NCBI GenBank assembly: GCA_028290545.1
Contig: JAQGJP010000026.1
Coordinates: 1 to 64,000 of the forward strand
Origin: Rhizobium sp.
GTDB taxonomy: Bacteria; Pseudomonadota; Alphaproteobacteria; Rhizobiales; Rhizobiaceae
Length of the DNA stretch: 64,000 nucleotides
Direction of reading: 5' to 3'
This document shows, one piece after another, positions 16,411 to 25,388 of this stretch. Position numbers and translations under genes: made by a program. Under the pieces are notes generated by a model. The model saw only the letters and a program-made list of their open reading frames with translations. It was not told the DNA's origin and did not search any database. The stretch's first letter is position 1. Every line of letters begins with the position of its first letter.

Positions 16411-19400
16411 AAAACTTCAACCTCTCCGACTGGGGCCTGAACCACCGCTCCTTGCTGTGGTATTTCATGCTCGTCCTCTCTATCGCGGGGCTGTTTTCCT
16501 ATCTCAATCTTGGCCGCGAGGAAGATCCATCCTTCACGATCAAGACCATGATCATAGGTGCGCAGTGGCCAGGCGCAACGGTCGAGGAGACGATCAAGCA
16601 GGTTACCGAGCGCATTGAAAAGAAGCTCGAGGAACTGCCACAGCTCGACTACACAAAAAGCATGACGAGGGCCGGTGAGACCACCGTCTATGCCTACATC
16701 CGCGAAAGCACCCCCGCTTCCGAGGTAACCCCTACATGGAAGCGTGTTCGCGACCTTGTCGGCGATATCCGTGCGGAGCTTCCGTCAGGTGTCCACGGGC
16801 CTTTCTTCAACGACAGCTTTGGCGACGTCTATGGCAATATCTACGCCTTCACCTCCGACGGCTTCTCCAAACGGGAGTTGCGGGATTTTGTCGAGAACGC
16901 GCGCGCCGAGATCCTGACTGTTCCGAATGCAGGTAAGGTCGATATCATAGGCGCTGAAAACGAGGTAATCTTTCTTGAGTTTTCCGCCAAGCAGTTGGCG
17001 GCCCTTGGGCTCGACCAGCAGAGCGTCATCGAAACGCTACAGGCGCAGAATGCCGTCGCCCCCTCGGGTGTGATTCAGGACGGGTCTGAGCGCATCAGTG
17101 TGCGCGTCAGCGGGCAGTTCGCCTCAGAGGAGAGTCTCAAGAACCTCAATCTGCGCGTAAACAATCGCTTCTTCCGGCTGAGCGACGTCGCCACTATCCG
17201 GCGCGGCTATGCAGATCCACCCGCCACGCTCTTCCGCTTCAACGGTGAGCCAGCCATCGGTTTGGCCGTCAATATGAAGGCAGGCGCCAACGTTCTCGCT
17301 TTTGGCGAGGCGCTGACCGAACGAATGACAGGCATTGAGGGCAAGCTGCCCGTCGGAATCGGCGTGCATCTTGTCTCGGATCAGCCCAAAGTCGTTGAGG
17401 AGGCCGTCTCCGGGTTTACGAAAGCGCTGTTCGAGGCAATCGCAATCGTCCTCGTCGTGTCTTTTCTCAGCCTGGGTCTTCGTGCCGGGCTCGTCGTTGC
17501 CGTGGCGATCCCGCTTGTGCTGGCCATAACCTTCGTCGTTATGGAATATTCAGGCATCTCGCTTCAGCGTATCTCGCTTGGCGCGCTGATTATCGCCCTC
17601 GGCCTGTTGGTCGATGATGCCATGATCGCCGTCGAGATGATGGTTGCCCGACTTGAGTTGGGTGACAGCTTGAAGCAGGCGGCTACCCACGTCTACGTCT
17701 CGACCGCTTTCCCGATGCTCACGGGCACGCTGGTGACGGTCGCCGGATTCATTCCGGTGGGACTGAACAGCAGCGCGGCTGGAGAATTCACCTTCACGCT
17801 TTTCGTCGTCATCGCCACCTCGCTCATCGTCTCGTGGATTGTGGCCGTGCTCTTCACACCACTCCTCGGCGTCGTCATGCTACCGAAGACAATGAAGAAG
17901 CATCATGAGAAAAAGGGATTCCTGGAAAGGGTCTTTTCTCAAATCCTGCTTGCCAGCATGCGTTGGCGCTGGGCGACAATTGCCGTCACGCTGGTCGCAT
18001 TCGGCTCGGCTGTCTACGGCATGCAGTTCGTGCAGCAGCAGTTCTTTCCCTCGTCCGACCGTACGGAGCTCGTGGTTGACTGGAATCTGCCGCAAAACGC
18101 TTCAGTCAAGGAAACTGCCAGACAGATCGAGATCACCGAGAAGGCGATCCTGAAAGACAATCCCGATGTCGAGAGATGGTCGAGCTATATCGGCCAGGGC
18201 GCCGTACGGTTCCTGCTGTCCTTCGATGTACAGCCGCGCAATCCTGCCTTCGGCCAGATGGTGATCGTGACCAAGGACATCGAGGCTCGCGACCGCCTGA
18301 AGGCCAAGCTCGAAGACTACCTCAAGCGGACGTTCCTGAACACTGACGCCTACGTTAAGCTCCTTGACATTGGCCCGCCGGTAGGACGACCCGTCGCATA
18401 TCGGATCAGTGGTCCGGATATCCAGTCTGTCAGAAAGCTCGCGCAGGAGTTCGCAAGCGTTGCCGCAAGCAATCCGCATCTTGGCACGGTGACCTACGAC
18501 TGGAATGAACCGGCTCGTGTTGTCAGGATTGACGTCATGCAGGATCGTGCGCGCCAACTCGGCATCACTTCGCAGGCGATCGCTTCAGCCATCGACGGCA
18601 TCATCGGTGGAACCACCGCAACGCAAGTCCGGGATGACATCTATCTCGTCAATATCGTCGGGCGCGCCATTGAGGCTGAGCGGAGCTCCATCGAAACTCT
18701 GCGGGACCTGCAACTGCCGGTCGGCAACGGCCGTTCCGTTCCCTAGCCGCCGTGGCGACCTTCAAATATGATGTAGAACAGCCCGTCGTATGGACACGTT
18801 CGCGCATTCCAACCATCACGGTACGCGCCGGCATGATCGACGAGACTCAACCCGCTACAGCAGTCGCCCAGCTCGCACCGGCCGTGAAGGCGTTCGAGGC
18901 GAAATTACCGTCCGGCTATCGGATCGCCGTAGCAGGCGCCGTTGAGGAGAGCGCGAAGTCGCAAGGCCCGATCATCTCGGTCATGCCGCTGATGCTCTTC
19001 ATTATGGCGACGATCCTCATGATTCAGCTCCAGAGCTTCAGCCGCCTGATCCTCGTCTTCGCAGTAGCACCTCTGGCTGTGATCGGCGTGGTCGCGGCGC
19101 TTCTCCCTAGCGGAGCCCCGATGGGCTTTGTCGCTATCCTGGGTATCCTGGCGCTGATCGGCATCTTGATTCGCAACTCCGTCATTCTCATCGATCAGAT
19201 CGAGACTTTGAGGCTCGAAGGTCATGATCCGTGGCGGGCAGTCGTGGAAGCCACCGAGCACCGCATGCGGCCAATCATGCTGACGGCCGCGGCTGCCAGC
19301 CTCGCGCTCATTCCCATTGCGCATGAGATTTTCTGGGGCCCGATGGCCTATGCGATGATGGGCGGCATTGTCGTTGGTACAGTGCTCACCCTTTTGTTCC

Positions 19401-19513
19401 TCCCGGCTCTCTATGTCGCGTGGTTCCGCATCAAGGAGCCGATCCCGCAACCTGATGTCGAGGTGAACGATATCGTGCCAGAAGACACAATGATCAGCGC
19501 AGCGAGTGCCTAA
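16407..19513 (+). pseudogene. RND efflux pump (AcrB-like) split by a 1-bp frameshift
   Basis: Reading starts at 16407 and stops at TAG 18744-18746. The same protein resumes in the +1 frame (ATFKYDVEQPVVWTRSR...) to 19513, about 1,035 residues in total, normal for an RND pump. Adding one C to CCC at 18741-18743 restores VPLAAVATF, an expected pump sequence. TM4 carries the paired Asp of the proton relay (LGLLVDDAMIAVE); the start GREEDPSFTIKTMI is typical of acriflavine-type pumps. Either the pump is recently inactivated or a base was lost from a C-run during sequencing. The rest of the protein shows no decay, which favours a recent event or an error. Confidence 0.85.
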
Positions 19514-19525
19514 GCGCAGAGGTCC

Positions 19526-19590
19526 GACCGCCTCCGCCGGGCGGTCCGACAGCAGGTTGACGGAAGCAGCCGTCTGGTAGCTTCCGTCAA
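19526..19590 (+). terminator. Two consecutive hairpins after the RND operon
   Basis: GACCGCC/GGCGGTC (about 19526-19546) is followed by TTGACGGAAGC (19557-19567), a 12-nt loop, and GCTTCCGTCAA (19580-19590). No T-run follows, so this may be a weak or factor-dependent terminator or an RNA-stability element. Confidence 0.45.
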
Positions 19591-19667
19591 CCGTCACATC
19601 GTGCCTCGTTGCCAGGTCCACTTTTCGGGCCGAATGGCGAAGAGCTTTTCATACAACGGGGATGGAC

Positions 19668-20894
19668 ATGACCTCAGAACGGAATCCGCTGGGCTTCGAT
19701 CGAAGAGGAGGAGCAAGCGGCAAACTCTTACCATGCAACGATTTCACATTATCGCGCCGGTGGACCAGGCGGACGACGCGGCTCCTGGGCTGCGTGATTC
19801 TCGCTATGTTCATCTCGGCTTGCGCAAGCCGTCAGACAGGCACCTTACTGCCGGTGCACGAGACCGTGTCCGGCGCATCGACAGTAGATATGATTGTTGC
19901 AACTACCCGGGCGAAATCGCACAAGCCGGGAGTCATTTTCACCGGAGAGCGAGGCTCTGAACTCTCGTTCGCGAACATCGTCGTCTCCATTCCGCCCGAA
20001 GCAAACAGACACGTTGGCGAGGTGACGTGGCCGGCGCGTTACCCGGGTGATCCGTCGAAGGAGTTTGTCACGCTCAAGGTTCAACCGATCGTTTTCGGTG
20101 AGCTAAAGCCTTGGTTCCATCGTCATTCCGGACCAAAGCGCCGCGCGTTCGTTTTCGTGCACGGTTATAATACCCGATATGAAGAGGCTGTCTTCCGTTT
20201 TGCACAGATCGTTCATGACAGCGAAACAAGTGGCGCGCCCATTCTCTTCTCCTGGCCGTCGCGCGGCACCCCCCTGAATTATGCCTACGACAGAGAAAGT
20301 GCAAACTACTCCAGAACCGACTTGGAGACAGTGCTGCGCGAAGCGGTCACCAAATCTGACGTCGATGAGATTGTCATCATGGCGCACTCGATGGGGGGTT
20401 GGCTCACCATCGAAGCACTGCGACAGATGTCGATTCGCAACGGCGGTCTGCCCGACAAGATCAAGGACGTCATCCTGGCTGCGCCCGATCTCGATGTCGA
20501 TGTATTCAGACGGCAGATGCAAGACATCCATACCGATCATACCCGCTTCACACTATTCGTTTCCAAGGACGACCGCGCTTTGGGTCTATCACGCCTGCTC
20601 GGCGGTGGAATCGATCGCGTGGGCGCAATCGATCCAAGCAAGGAGCCTTACCGTTCTGCCATTGAAGAGACAGGCATCACTGTGATCAATCTGTCCGACC
20701 TGCAGGCGGGCGACCCTTCGCATCACGTCAAGTTTGCAGAGAGCGGCGAGGTCGTCAAACTGATCGGACGGCGTCTGCTTGAAGGGCAAAAAATCAGCGA
20801 CGGCGATCTCACGCTTTCGAAACGCATGCGTACCGATATCGCAGGTACGAAGCGGGCGGCAAGAAGACTGGTACATCTTCCGATCGGACAATGA
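19668..20894 (+). CDS. DUF900 alpha/beta-hydrolase, probable lipoprotein
   Basis: About 408 aa. A basic N-terminal region leads to a hydrophobic stretch ending ISAC, a lipobox-like site near residue 54. Then comes the DUF900 hydrolase domain with FVFVHGYNTRYEEAVFRF, a nucleophile elbow AHSMGG (Ser in G/A-x-S-x-G) and a late Asp/His region (APDLDVDVF, SHHVKF). The start at 19668 has GGGG 6 nt upstream. The substrate is unknown. It lies downstream of the RND operon on the same strand but after hairpins, so it is probably independent. Confidence 0.75.
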   Translation: MTSERNPLGFDRRGGASGKLLPCNDFTLSRRWTRRTTRLLGCVILAMFISACASRQTGTLLPVHETVSGASTVDMIVATTRAKSHKPGVIFTGERGSELSFANIVVSIPPEANRHVGEVTWPARYPGDPSKEFVTLKVQPIVFGELKPWFHRHSGPKRRAFVFVHGYNTRYEEAVFRFAQIVHDSETSGAPILFSWPSRGTPLNYAYDRESANYSRTDLETVLREAVTKSDVDEIVIMAHSMGGWLTIEALRQMSIRNGGLPDKIKDVILAAPDLDVDVFRRQMQDIHTDHTRFTLFVSKDDRALGLSRLLGGGIDRVGAIDPSKEPYRSAIEETGITVINLSDLQAGDPSHHVKFAESGEVVKLIGRRLLEGQKISDGDLTLSKRMRTDIAGTKRAARRLVHLPIGQ

Positions 20895-20950
20895 GAACTG
20901 CCGTTGGAGGTTTTGGTAACCTTCCATCGCTTCGCTGGAAGGAGGCGCGT

Positions 20951-21556
20951 TTATCGCGCGAGCGCCCGGATTGCGAATTCGACGAGTTCCTCGGGCTGAG
21001 CGTGCATGTGCTTGGTCGTGCAGTTGCCGGCCAACTTTGGATGATACAATGAGACAATCGTGGCGTTGAAGCATCTGGAGGCCGCAGTCAGGTCTTGTTT
21101 GCGAAACTCCCTTGTCTCGATGCCATCGGCGATGATCGATGCCACTACCTCGTTCAAATGACAGAGATGCTGTTCGATAACGCTCCAGTCGCGTTCGATA
21201 GCGACGATCATCATCTCGTGGACCTTTTCTTCATGCATCATGGTGTTGATCGTCATCCTGTGCAGATCCAGACTGTAGCACCGCAGACGTTCGGTCGCGC
21301 TGATCCGCAGCTTCGCTGTCTCCAGCGCCTGTGCGTGGGTGTCATCAAACCTTCTGTTGCAGATCGCTTGTTGGATCTCCGCCTTCGATGCGAAGAAGCG
21401 ATAGATATTGGCGGCCGACATTTCGAGCTCACGCGCGATGTCGGCGACAGCCGTCTTGCCGCAGCCGTAATGTCTGAACAATCGCTCGGCGGCGTCCAAT
21501 ATCCTTAAGATCGTTTTCTGCTGGTCAAGTGTTGCGCCGATATCCAGACTTCGCAT
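20951..21556 (-). CDS. TetR-family repressor (TetR3)
   Basis: 201 aa. HTH core TAVADIARELEMSAANIYRFF, followed by a helical C-terminal domain containing HRMTINTMMHEEKVHEMM. I chose the ATG at 21556, which has AAAGGT upstream and begins just before the HTH; the frame is open to 21712. It lies 43 bp behind the VOC paralogue and is the last gene of the minus-strand operon starting at 22977, whose promoter carries operator site 4. It could therefore act on those sites instead of, or together with, TetR1. Confidence 0.8.
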   Translation of the reverse strand: MRSLDIGATLDQQKTILRILDAAERLFRHYGCGKTAVADIARELEMSAANIYRFFASKAEIQQAICNRRFDDTHAQALETAKLRISATERLRCYSLDLHRMTINTMMHEEKVHEMMIVAIERDWSVIEQHLCHLNEVVASIIADGIETREFRKQDLTAASRCFNATIVSLYHPKLAGNCTTKHMHAQPEELVEFAIRALAR

Positions 21557-21599
21557 TATGATACCTTTCGAGTTTACCAGGCGTTCGCGCGTCAAATCA

Positions 21600-22349
21600 T
21601 TAGGCGGCCGCGTCAGTCCGCGCTTCGATGGCAGCTTGCGGACTACGAGATCCAGGGCGCGCGCATGGTCTCCTAGAGTCGAGCGATTGGCGCTGATGAC
21701 CTGCCATGTCACCGCAGCGCTCCCGATAGTTTGATTCCGCGTCCATCACTCTGCAGAATTCGACGTAATTCCAGTCTGGATCATAGAGACCACAAGCAAC
21801 GTTGCGTCCGGTTTCCCCATTGCCGGTCGCCGCCGCCCCCTTGTCGCGAACACGCACCTCGTTGAAGTCACAAACGTGCTCGGCCAACTTTGTTTCATCG
21901 CTCTGACCACCGCCCTCAAGCTCAAGAGCGAAATGCAGGAAGCTCATTCCGGATGGCACGACAATCTTGCCAGTCGGATCATATTCCTCGATCAGTACCA
22001 GGCATTCGTCATGGTACTCGGCACTTAGATAACAGCACCGGATTTGCCGATCCGGCTTAAGGGGATGAGGCTCGAGCTCCAGGGTGCGGCTGTGATGCAA
22101 CCCGGTGACGTCCTCGTACCAGGCCCGGCTCCAACAGATATCCATCGTGAAGATTGAAAGCTGACCGATGCGCGAGATCGAGGGTGCCCTGAAGACGCCA
22201 TCGATCTCGGTATCGGTTGACCTGCGCTTTCTGGTCGCAGCTGGAGAACGGCGAGCCCTCCCTCGAAACCATGTCTGCCCGAGCAATTCAGCCAGCCGCT
22301 GCCGGAAGGGTGTCGGCAAATTTGCTGGACTGTAAGCAACAGCTTTCAT
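21600..22349 (-). CDS. VOC-family protein, long form (paralogue B)
   Basis: 249 aa, aligned end to end with the VOC protein at 9891-10568: shared LELEPHPL, IRCCYLSAE, EEYDPTGKI, VPSGMSFLHFALE, GETGRNVACGLYDPDW and NYVEFC. Metal-position Gln (IGQLSIF), His (LHFALE) and Glu (YVEFC) are kept. About 25 low-complexity residues at the C-terminus are absent from the paralogue and may reflect a changed stop. The start at 22349 is chosen by alignment with the paralogue (AYVPPN versus AYSPAN); the frame is open to 22388. Confidence 0.75.
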   Translation of the reverse strand: MKAVAYSPANLPTPFRQRLAELLGQTWFRGRARRSPAATRKRRSTDTEIDGVFRAPSISRIGQLSIFTMDICWSRAWYEDVTGLHHSRTLELEPHPLKPDRQIRCCYLSAEYHDECLVLIEEYDPTGKIVVPSGMSFLHFALELEGGGQSDETKLAEHVCDFNEVRVRDKGAAATGNGETGRNVACGLYDPDWNYVEFCRVMDAESNYRERCGDMAGHQRQSLDSRRPCARPGSRSPQAAIEARTDAAA

Positions 22350-22374
22350 ACTAGATCGCCAAGAGGACAGTGTT

Positions 22375-22977
22375 TTAGGCCGCGACACGTTCGGCTGCGG
22401 CTAACATTGCCTGTTCATCGCGAAGGCGCTTGAGCGCACGGGCCCATTTGTGCAGCTCATCAAGCATGGTGATCGCACCCACCTGTGCCTGCTCGCTCGG
22501 ACGGAATACGCCGTCGACGATGAATTGCGAGAAGAACGGAACGGACACGGTCTGCGGCAAAGCGTGAACGTTCACATTGCCGAGGAGTTGCCGGAGGACC
22601 TGGCTCCCGCGCAAGCCGCCGGAGACACCACCATAACTAAAGACGCCCGCTGGCTTATAGGCCCATTCGTGCAACAGTGTCTGCACGGCATTCACCAAAG
22701 CGGCCGGCGCGAAATAATCATACTCAGGCGTAACGAACACATATGCGTCAGCGGAGGCTACGTTGGCGCTCCATCGCACCGTGGTTTCATTAGAATATGC
22801 CCTTAAGGCCGGGTGCGCGGCCTCATCAAGGAGCGGCAAGTTGAATTCCCTGAGATCAACAAGTTCCACGGCGAACATGCCGTGGGCAACGGCTGTCTGA
22901 TACAGCCAGTCTGCGACGACCGGTCCGGAACGCCCGGGGCGGGTGGAGCCGATGATTACGTTTAATTTGAGGGTCAA
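22375..22977 (-). CDS. NADPH-dependent FMN reductase family protein
   Basis: 200 aa flavodoxin-like protein. The FMN phosphate loop GSTRPGRSG is near the N-terminus and the second conserved loop is VTPEYDYFAPAALVNAV. Members reduce FMN or quinones with NAD(P)H. The start is taken as TTG at 22977, which follows AGGAAAGGG at good spacing and gives the usual MxLKLNVIIGSTR beginning; a TTG at 23013 is in frame but lacks an RBS. It heads the operon with VOC paralogue B and tetR3, just downstream of operator site 4. Confidence 0.8.
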   Translation of the reverse strand: MTLKLNVIIGSTRPGRSGPVVADWLYQTAVAHGMFAVELVDLREFNLPLLDEAAHPALRAYSNETTVRWSANVASADAYVFVTPEYDYFAPAALVNAVQTLLHEWAYKPAGVFSYGGVSGGLRGSQVLRQLLGNVNVHALPQTVSVPFFSQFIVDGVFRPSEQAQVGAITMLDELHKWARALKRLRDEQAMLAAAERVAA

Positions 22978-23032
22978 GGTGCATCCCTTTCCTAGGACGA
23001 ATTGCGCAGCCAAAGCGCATCGGAAAGACTAT

Positions 23033-23066
23033 TAGTTCATAATGACTATAACGTCAATATGAACTA
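23033..23066. promoter_or_regulatory. Putative TetR operator, site 4 (flavin-reductase operon)
   Basis: A 34-bp nested palindrome: outer arms TAGTTCAT (23033-23040) and ATGAACTA (23059-23066), inner arms TGAC (23043) and GTCA (to 23056), same centre. Read as boxes it is GTTCATAATGACT, 4 bp, CGTCAATATGAAC with 17-bp repeat distance, exactly the geometry of sites 2 and 3 some 20 kb away. It is the promoter region of the leftward flavin-reductase gene. Confidence 0.65.
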
Positions 23067-23290
23067 GGCGATGAGCCTGTCCGCATCCCGAACAAAGCAA
23101 CGGCTTCGTGCGAGGCCCGACAAAGTTTGGCTGAGAAACTCCTCGTCGAATCTTGCCGCTCAAATTTGCCGCACGCGCGCTGACGATTTGCAACTTAGAG
23201 GCATTTGGTTAAGCGGAATCGAACCGCCGAACTTTCCACCAAGAGAGCAATCGCGCTGGATTCCTTAGTGAAAATTCCTGGCCTTCACCT

Positions 23291-23620
23291 TCAGCGTATC
23301 GATGTGAGGGTCGGGGACGAAAACGTCCCTCGGCTTGACCGCCGGCGGTCGATCCCGCGAATCCGGACTTCCCGGCGATCCGTGAGCAAACTCGTCACCT
23401 CGACCCGTGGGAAGTTTGAACGCCTCATCGCGATCAGCCAAGGCTCCGCAATCGTCTTCATCTCGCGGTCGGCGGCGGCTGCAAAGAGTGGCAAAGGTTC
23501 ATCCCGAAGCGCCTTGATCGCCCACAGCGCGTCGCGACGTTGCAGATTGAGCGAGGATAAGAAAGCGTCGGCCTCCGCCAGTTCAACCAAGGATGCTGCG
23601 GGTACCTGATTGAAATATAC
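23291..23620 (-). pseudogene. dnaE2 (imuC) error-prone polymerase C-terminal remnant
   Basis: A minus-strand frame contains ELAEADAFLSSLNLQRRDAL followed by WAIKALRDEPLPLFAAA, a block diagnostic of the DnaE2 family C-terminal third. Downstream the similarity fades and no N-terminal part, imuA or imuB is nearby, so it is a fragment of about 60-100 codons. The flanks 23067-23290 and 23621-23790 contain no gene I can support. Confidence 0.6.
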
Positions 23621-23791
23621 GCGTCGGCGAATAACTCAATAGCAAGCGGCTTTATGAGTTTTTCTGGGCTATAACTCAGCCTAAGCGGGAGGCGCGCCAT
23701 CAACTGGCACAAATGCCCCAAACCAAAAGTAAGCCAGCAAGTAGGCCCGCTCTAGAAAATCTTAAAATTATTCAATGAAAACAATAATAAA

Positions 23792-23881
23792 TGGCGGACA
23801 GAGAGGGATTCGAACCCTCGGTACGCTTTCACGTACACACACTTTCCAGGCGTGCGCCTTCAACCGCTCGGCCACCTGTCC
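23792..23881 (-). tRNA. tRNA-Ser (GGA)
   Basis: A 90-nt class II tRNA on the minus strand. Acceptor 5' GGACAG pairs with CTGTCC, discriminator G, CCA encoded (23794-23792). The anticodon loop CTGGAAA gives anticodon GGA at 23847-23845; a long variable arm (GTACG/CGTAC) and a TTCGAATC T-loop are visible. Its 3' end faces the accessory block to the left. Confidence 0.95.
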
Positions 23882-24168
23882 ACGAAGAGATCAACCGCGG
23901 GAAAGGAAGAAGCTGGGAAGCTTCGTCCGCGGTCGACGTCCGGGCGCGATATATACCGATGACGGCGCGATGATCAACCCTCTGTGACATATTTTTGATC
24001 GCGATCTCATCAGCATGCCGGACGGGATTGAATTCGATTGATACGGGAGCTATTTCTGAATGTATGAATGCCATGAGCGACTGCATGGTCGATCTCGGAA
24101 AGCAAAGCCGCCTGAGTTGACCTTTGAATGCGCTGCTGAGTCGGACACGGTCCGCCGGGAGGAAATGA

Positions 24169-24492
24169 ATGCGCTTCTTGTTGCGGTTCCTGAGTCTGCT
24201 GTTTCTCGCAGCAGCGGTGATCGTCGGCATCATCGATTCGATCCAGTCGGTGGCCGGGGAGACCGTCGCCATGACGCCGGTCGGAGCCGCGCTGTTCAGC
24301 ATCAATCCTGCAATCCTGGGGACAGCAGAAGCCTATTTCCGCGCCCATATCTCAGCCTATATCTGGGAGTCGGTGATCGAATGGATCCTGCTGCAGCCGG
24401 CATTCCTGGTGTTTCTTGCCTTGTCGCTGCTGTTCTGGCTGATCGCCTACAAGCGCCAGCCGGCGGGACGCTTCGCTATCAGGCAGCGCTAG
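24169..24492 (+). CDS. Small conserved membrane protein, unknown function
   Basis: 107 aa with an N-terminal hydrophobic helix (LLRFLSLLFLAAAVIVGIID) and a second membrane segment near residues 75-92 (PAFLVFLALSLLFWLIAY) before a basic tail. I recognise it only as a type often found in Rhizobiaceae beside msrA. It ends 21 bp before msrA on the same strand. The start follows GGGAGGAA, a strong RBS. Upstream, 23882-24168 holds nothing else I can support. Confidence 0.65.
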   Translation: MRFLLRFLSLLFLAAAVIVGIIDSIQSVAGETVAMTPVGAALFSINPAILGTAEAYFRAHISAYIWESVIEWILLQPAFLVFLALSLLFWLIAYKRQPAGRFAIRQR

Positions 24493-24513
24493 TCAAAACA
24501 AAGGCCGAAACCC

Positions 24514-25161
24514 ATGTTTCTGATCGATATGTTCAACAGGAAGACGGAAATGCCGGATCCGAAACATGCGCTGCCCGGCCGCGATGCGGAAATTCCGACT
24601 GCTGCGCATCATTTCGTCAACGGCAGGCCGCTCAAGGCGCCGTTTCCGGATGGAATGCAATCGGTGCTGTTCGGCATGGGTTGTTTCTGGGGCGCCGAGC
24701 GGCTCTTCTGGAAAATGCCCGGCATCCATGTGACGGCGGTCGGCTACACGGGCGGCTTCACCCGAAATCCCACCTATCAGGAAACCACGACGGGTCTGAC
24801 GGGCCACGCCGAAGTTGTGCTCGTGGTGTTCGATCCGCAGATCGTCAGTTTCGAGATGCTGCTCAAGTCCTTCTTCGAAGAGCATGATCCAACCCAGGGC
24901 ATGCGTCAGGGCAATGACATCGGCACGACCTATCGCTCGGGAATCTACGTTTACGACGAAGAACAAAAGGCGAAGGCCGAAATCTCGCGCGCGGCCTACC
25001 AGTCCGAACTGAAGAAAGCAGGCCGTTCCGCGCGGATCACCACGGAGATCGCCATGGCCGGACCATTCTATTATGCCGACGAAGCGCACCAGCAATATCT
25101 CGCCAGGAACCCTGGTGGATATTGCGGGCTGAGAGGCACGGGAGTCGCCTGCACAGGCTGA
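24514..25161 (+). CDS. msrA: Peptide methionine-(S)-S-oxide reductase
   Basis: 215 aa. The catalytic motif [12 protein letters not shown] has the nucleophilic Cys; [15 protein letters not shown] and [20 protein letters not shown] complete the family signature, and a resolving Cys lies near the C-terminus (GYCGL, VACTG). About 45 residues precede the core. Reduces methionine sulfoxide in proteins in the cytoplasm. Probably co-transcribed with the small membrane protein upstream. Confidence 0.95.
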   Translation: MFLIDMFNRKTEMPDPKHALPGRDAEIPTAAHHFVNGRPLKAPFPDGMQSVLFGMGCFWGAERLFWKMPGIHVTAVGYTGGFTRNPTYQETTTGLTGHAEVVLVVFDPQIVSFEMLLKSFFEEHDPTQGMRQGNDIGTTYRSGIYVYDEEQKAKAEISRAAYQSELKKAGRSARITTEIAMAGPFYYADEAHQQYLARNPGGYCGLRGTGVACTG

Positions 25162-25388
25162 GTCGATATAGCCAGATCCTGGCGATTAGTTTAATGTATT
25201 CAATGCCTAGCCGGCGTTAACCGGTTTTTTTTACCAATTGAAAAATTTTTGGTGAATTTTTCCCGCAGCCATGCAAGGATGCCGCCTCCTGCCTCAAGAG
25301 GAATGAGGCCGGCGAAGAGTTACGAGCCGATCCGAGGGGTCTCCGGCTCAACCGCAAACTGTGTGAGCAAAAAACAGGGCTGTAAAAA

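Noticed and set aside
23206-23230. A tRNA-like T-arm (on the minus strand GGCGG-TTCGATT-CCGCT, ending TAACCA)
   Set aside because: No acceptor stem of proper length, D-arm or anticodon arm can be folded around it. At best a tRNA fragment or chance.
24060-24887. A 275-codon plus-strand frame across the small membrane protein and msrA
   Set aside because: Out of frame with msrA, whose catalytic motifs are unambiguous; the translation is low-complexity.
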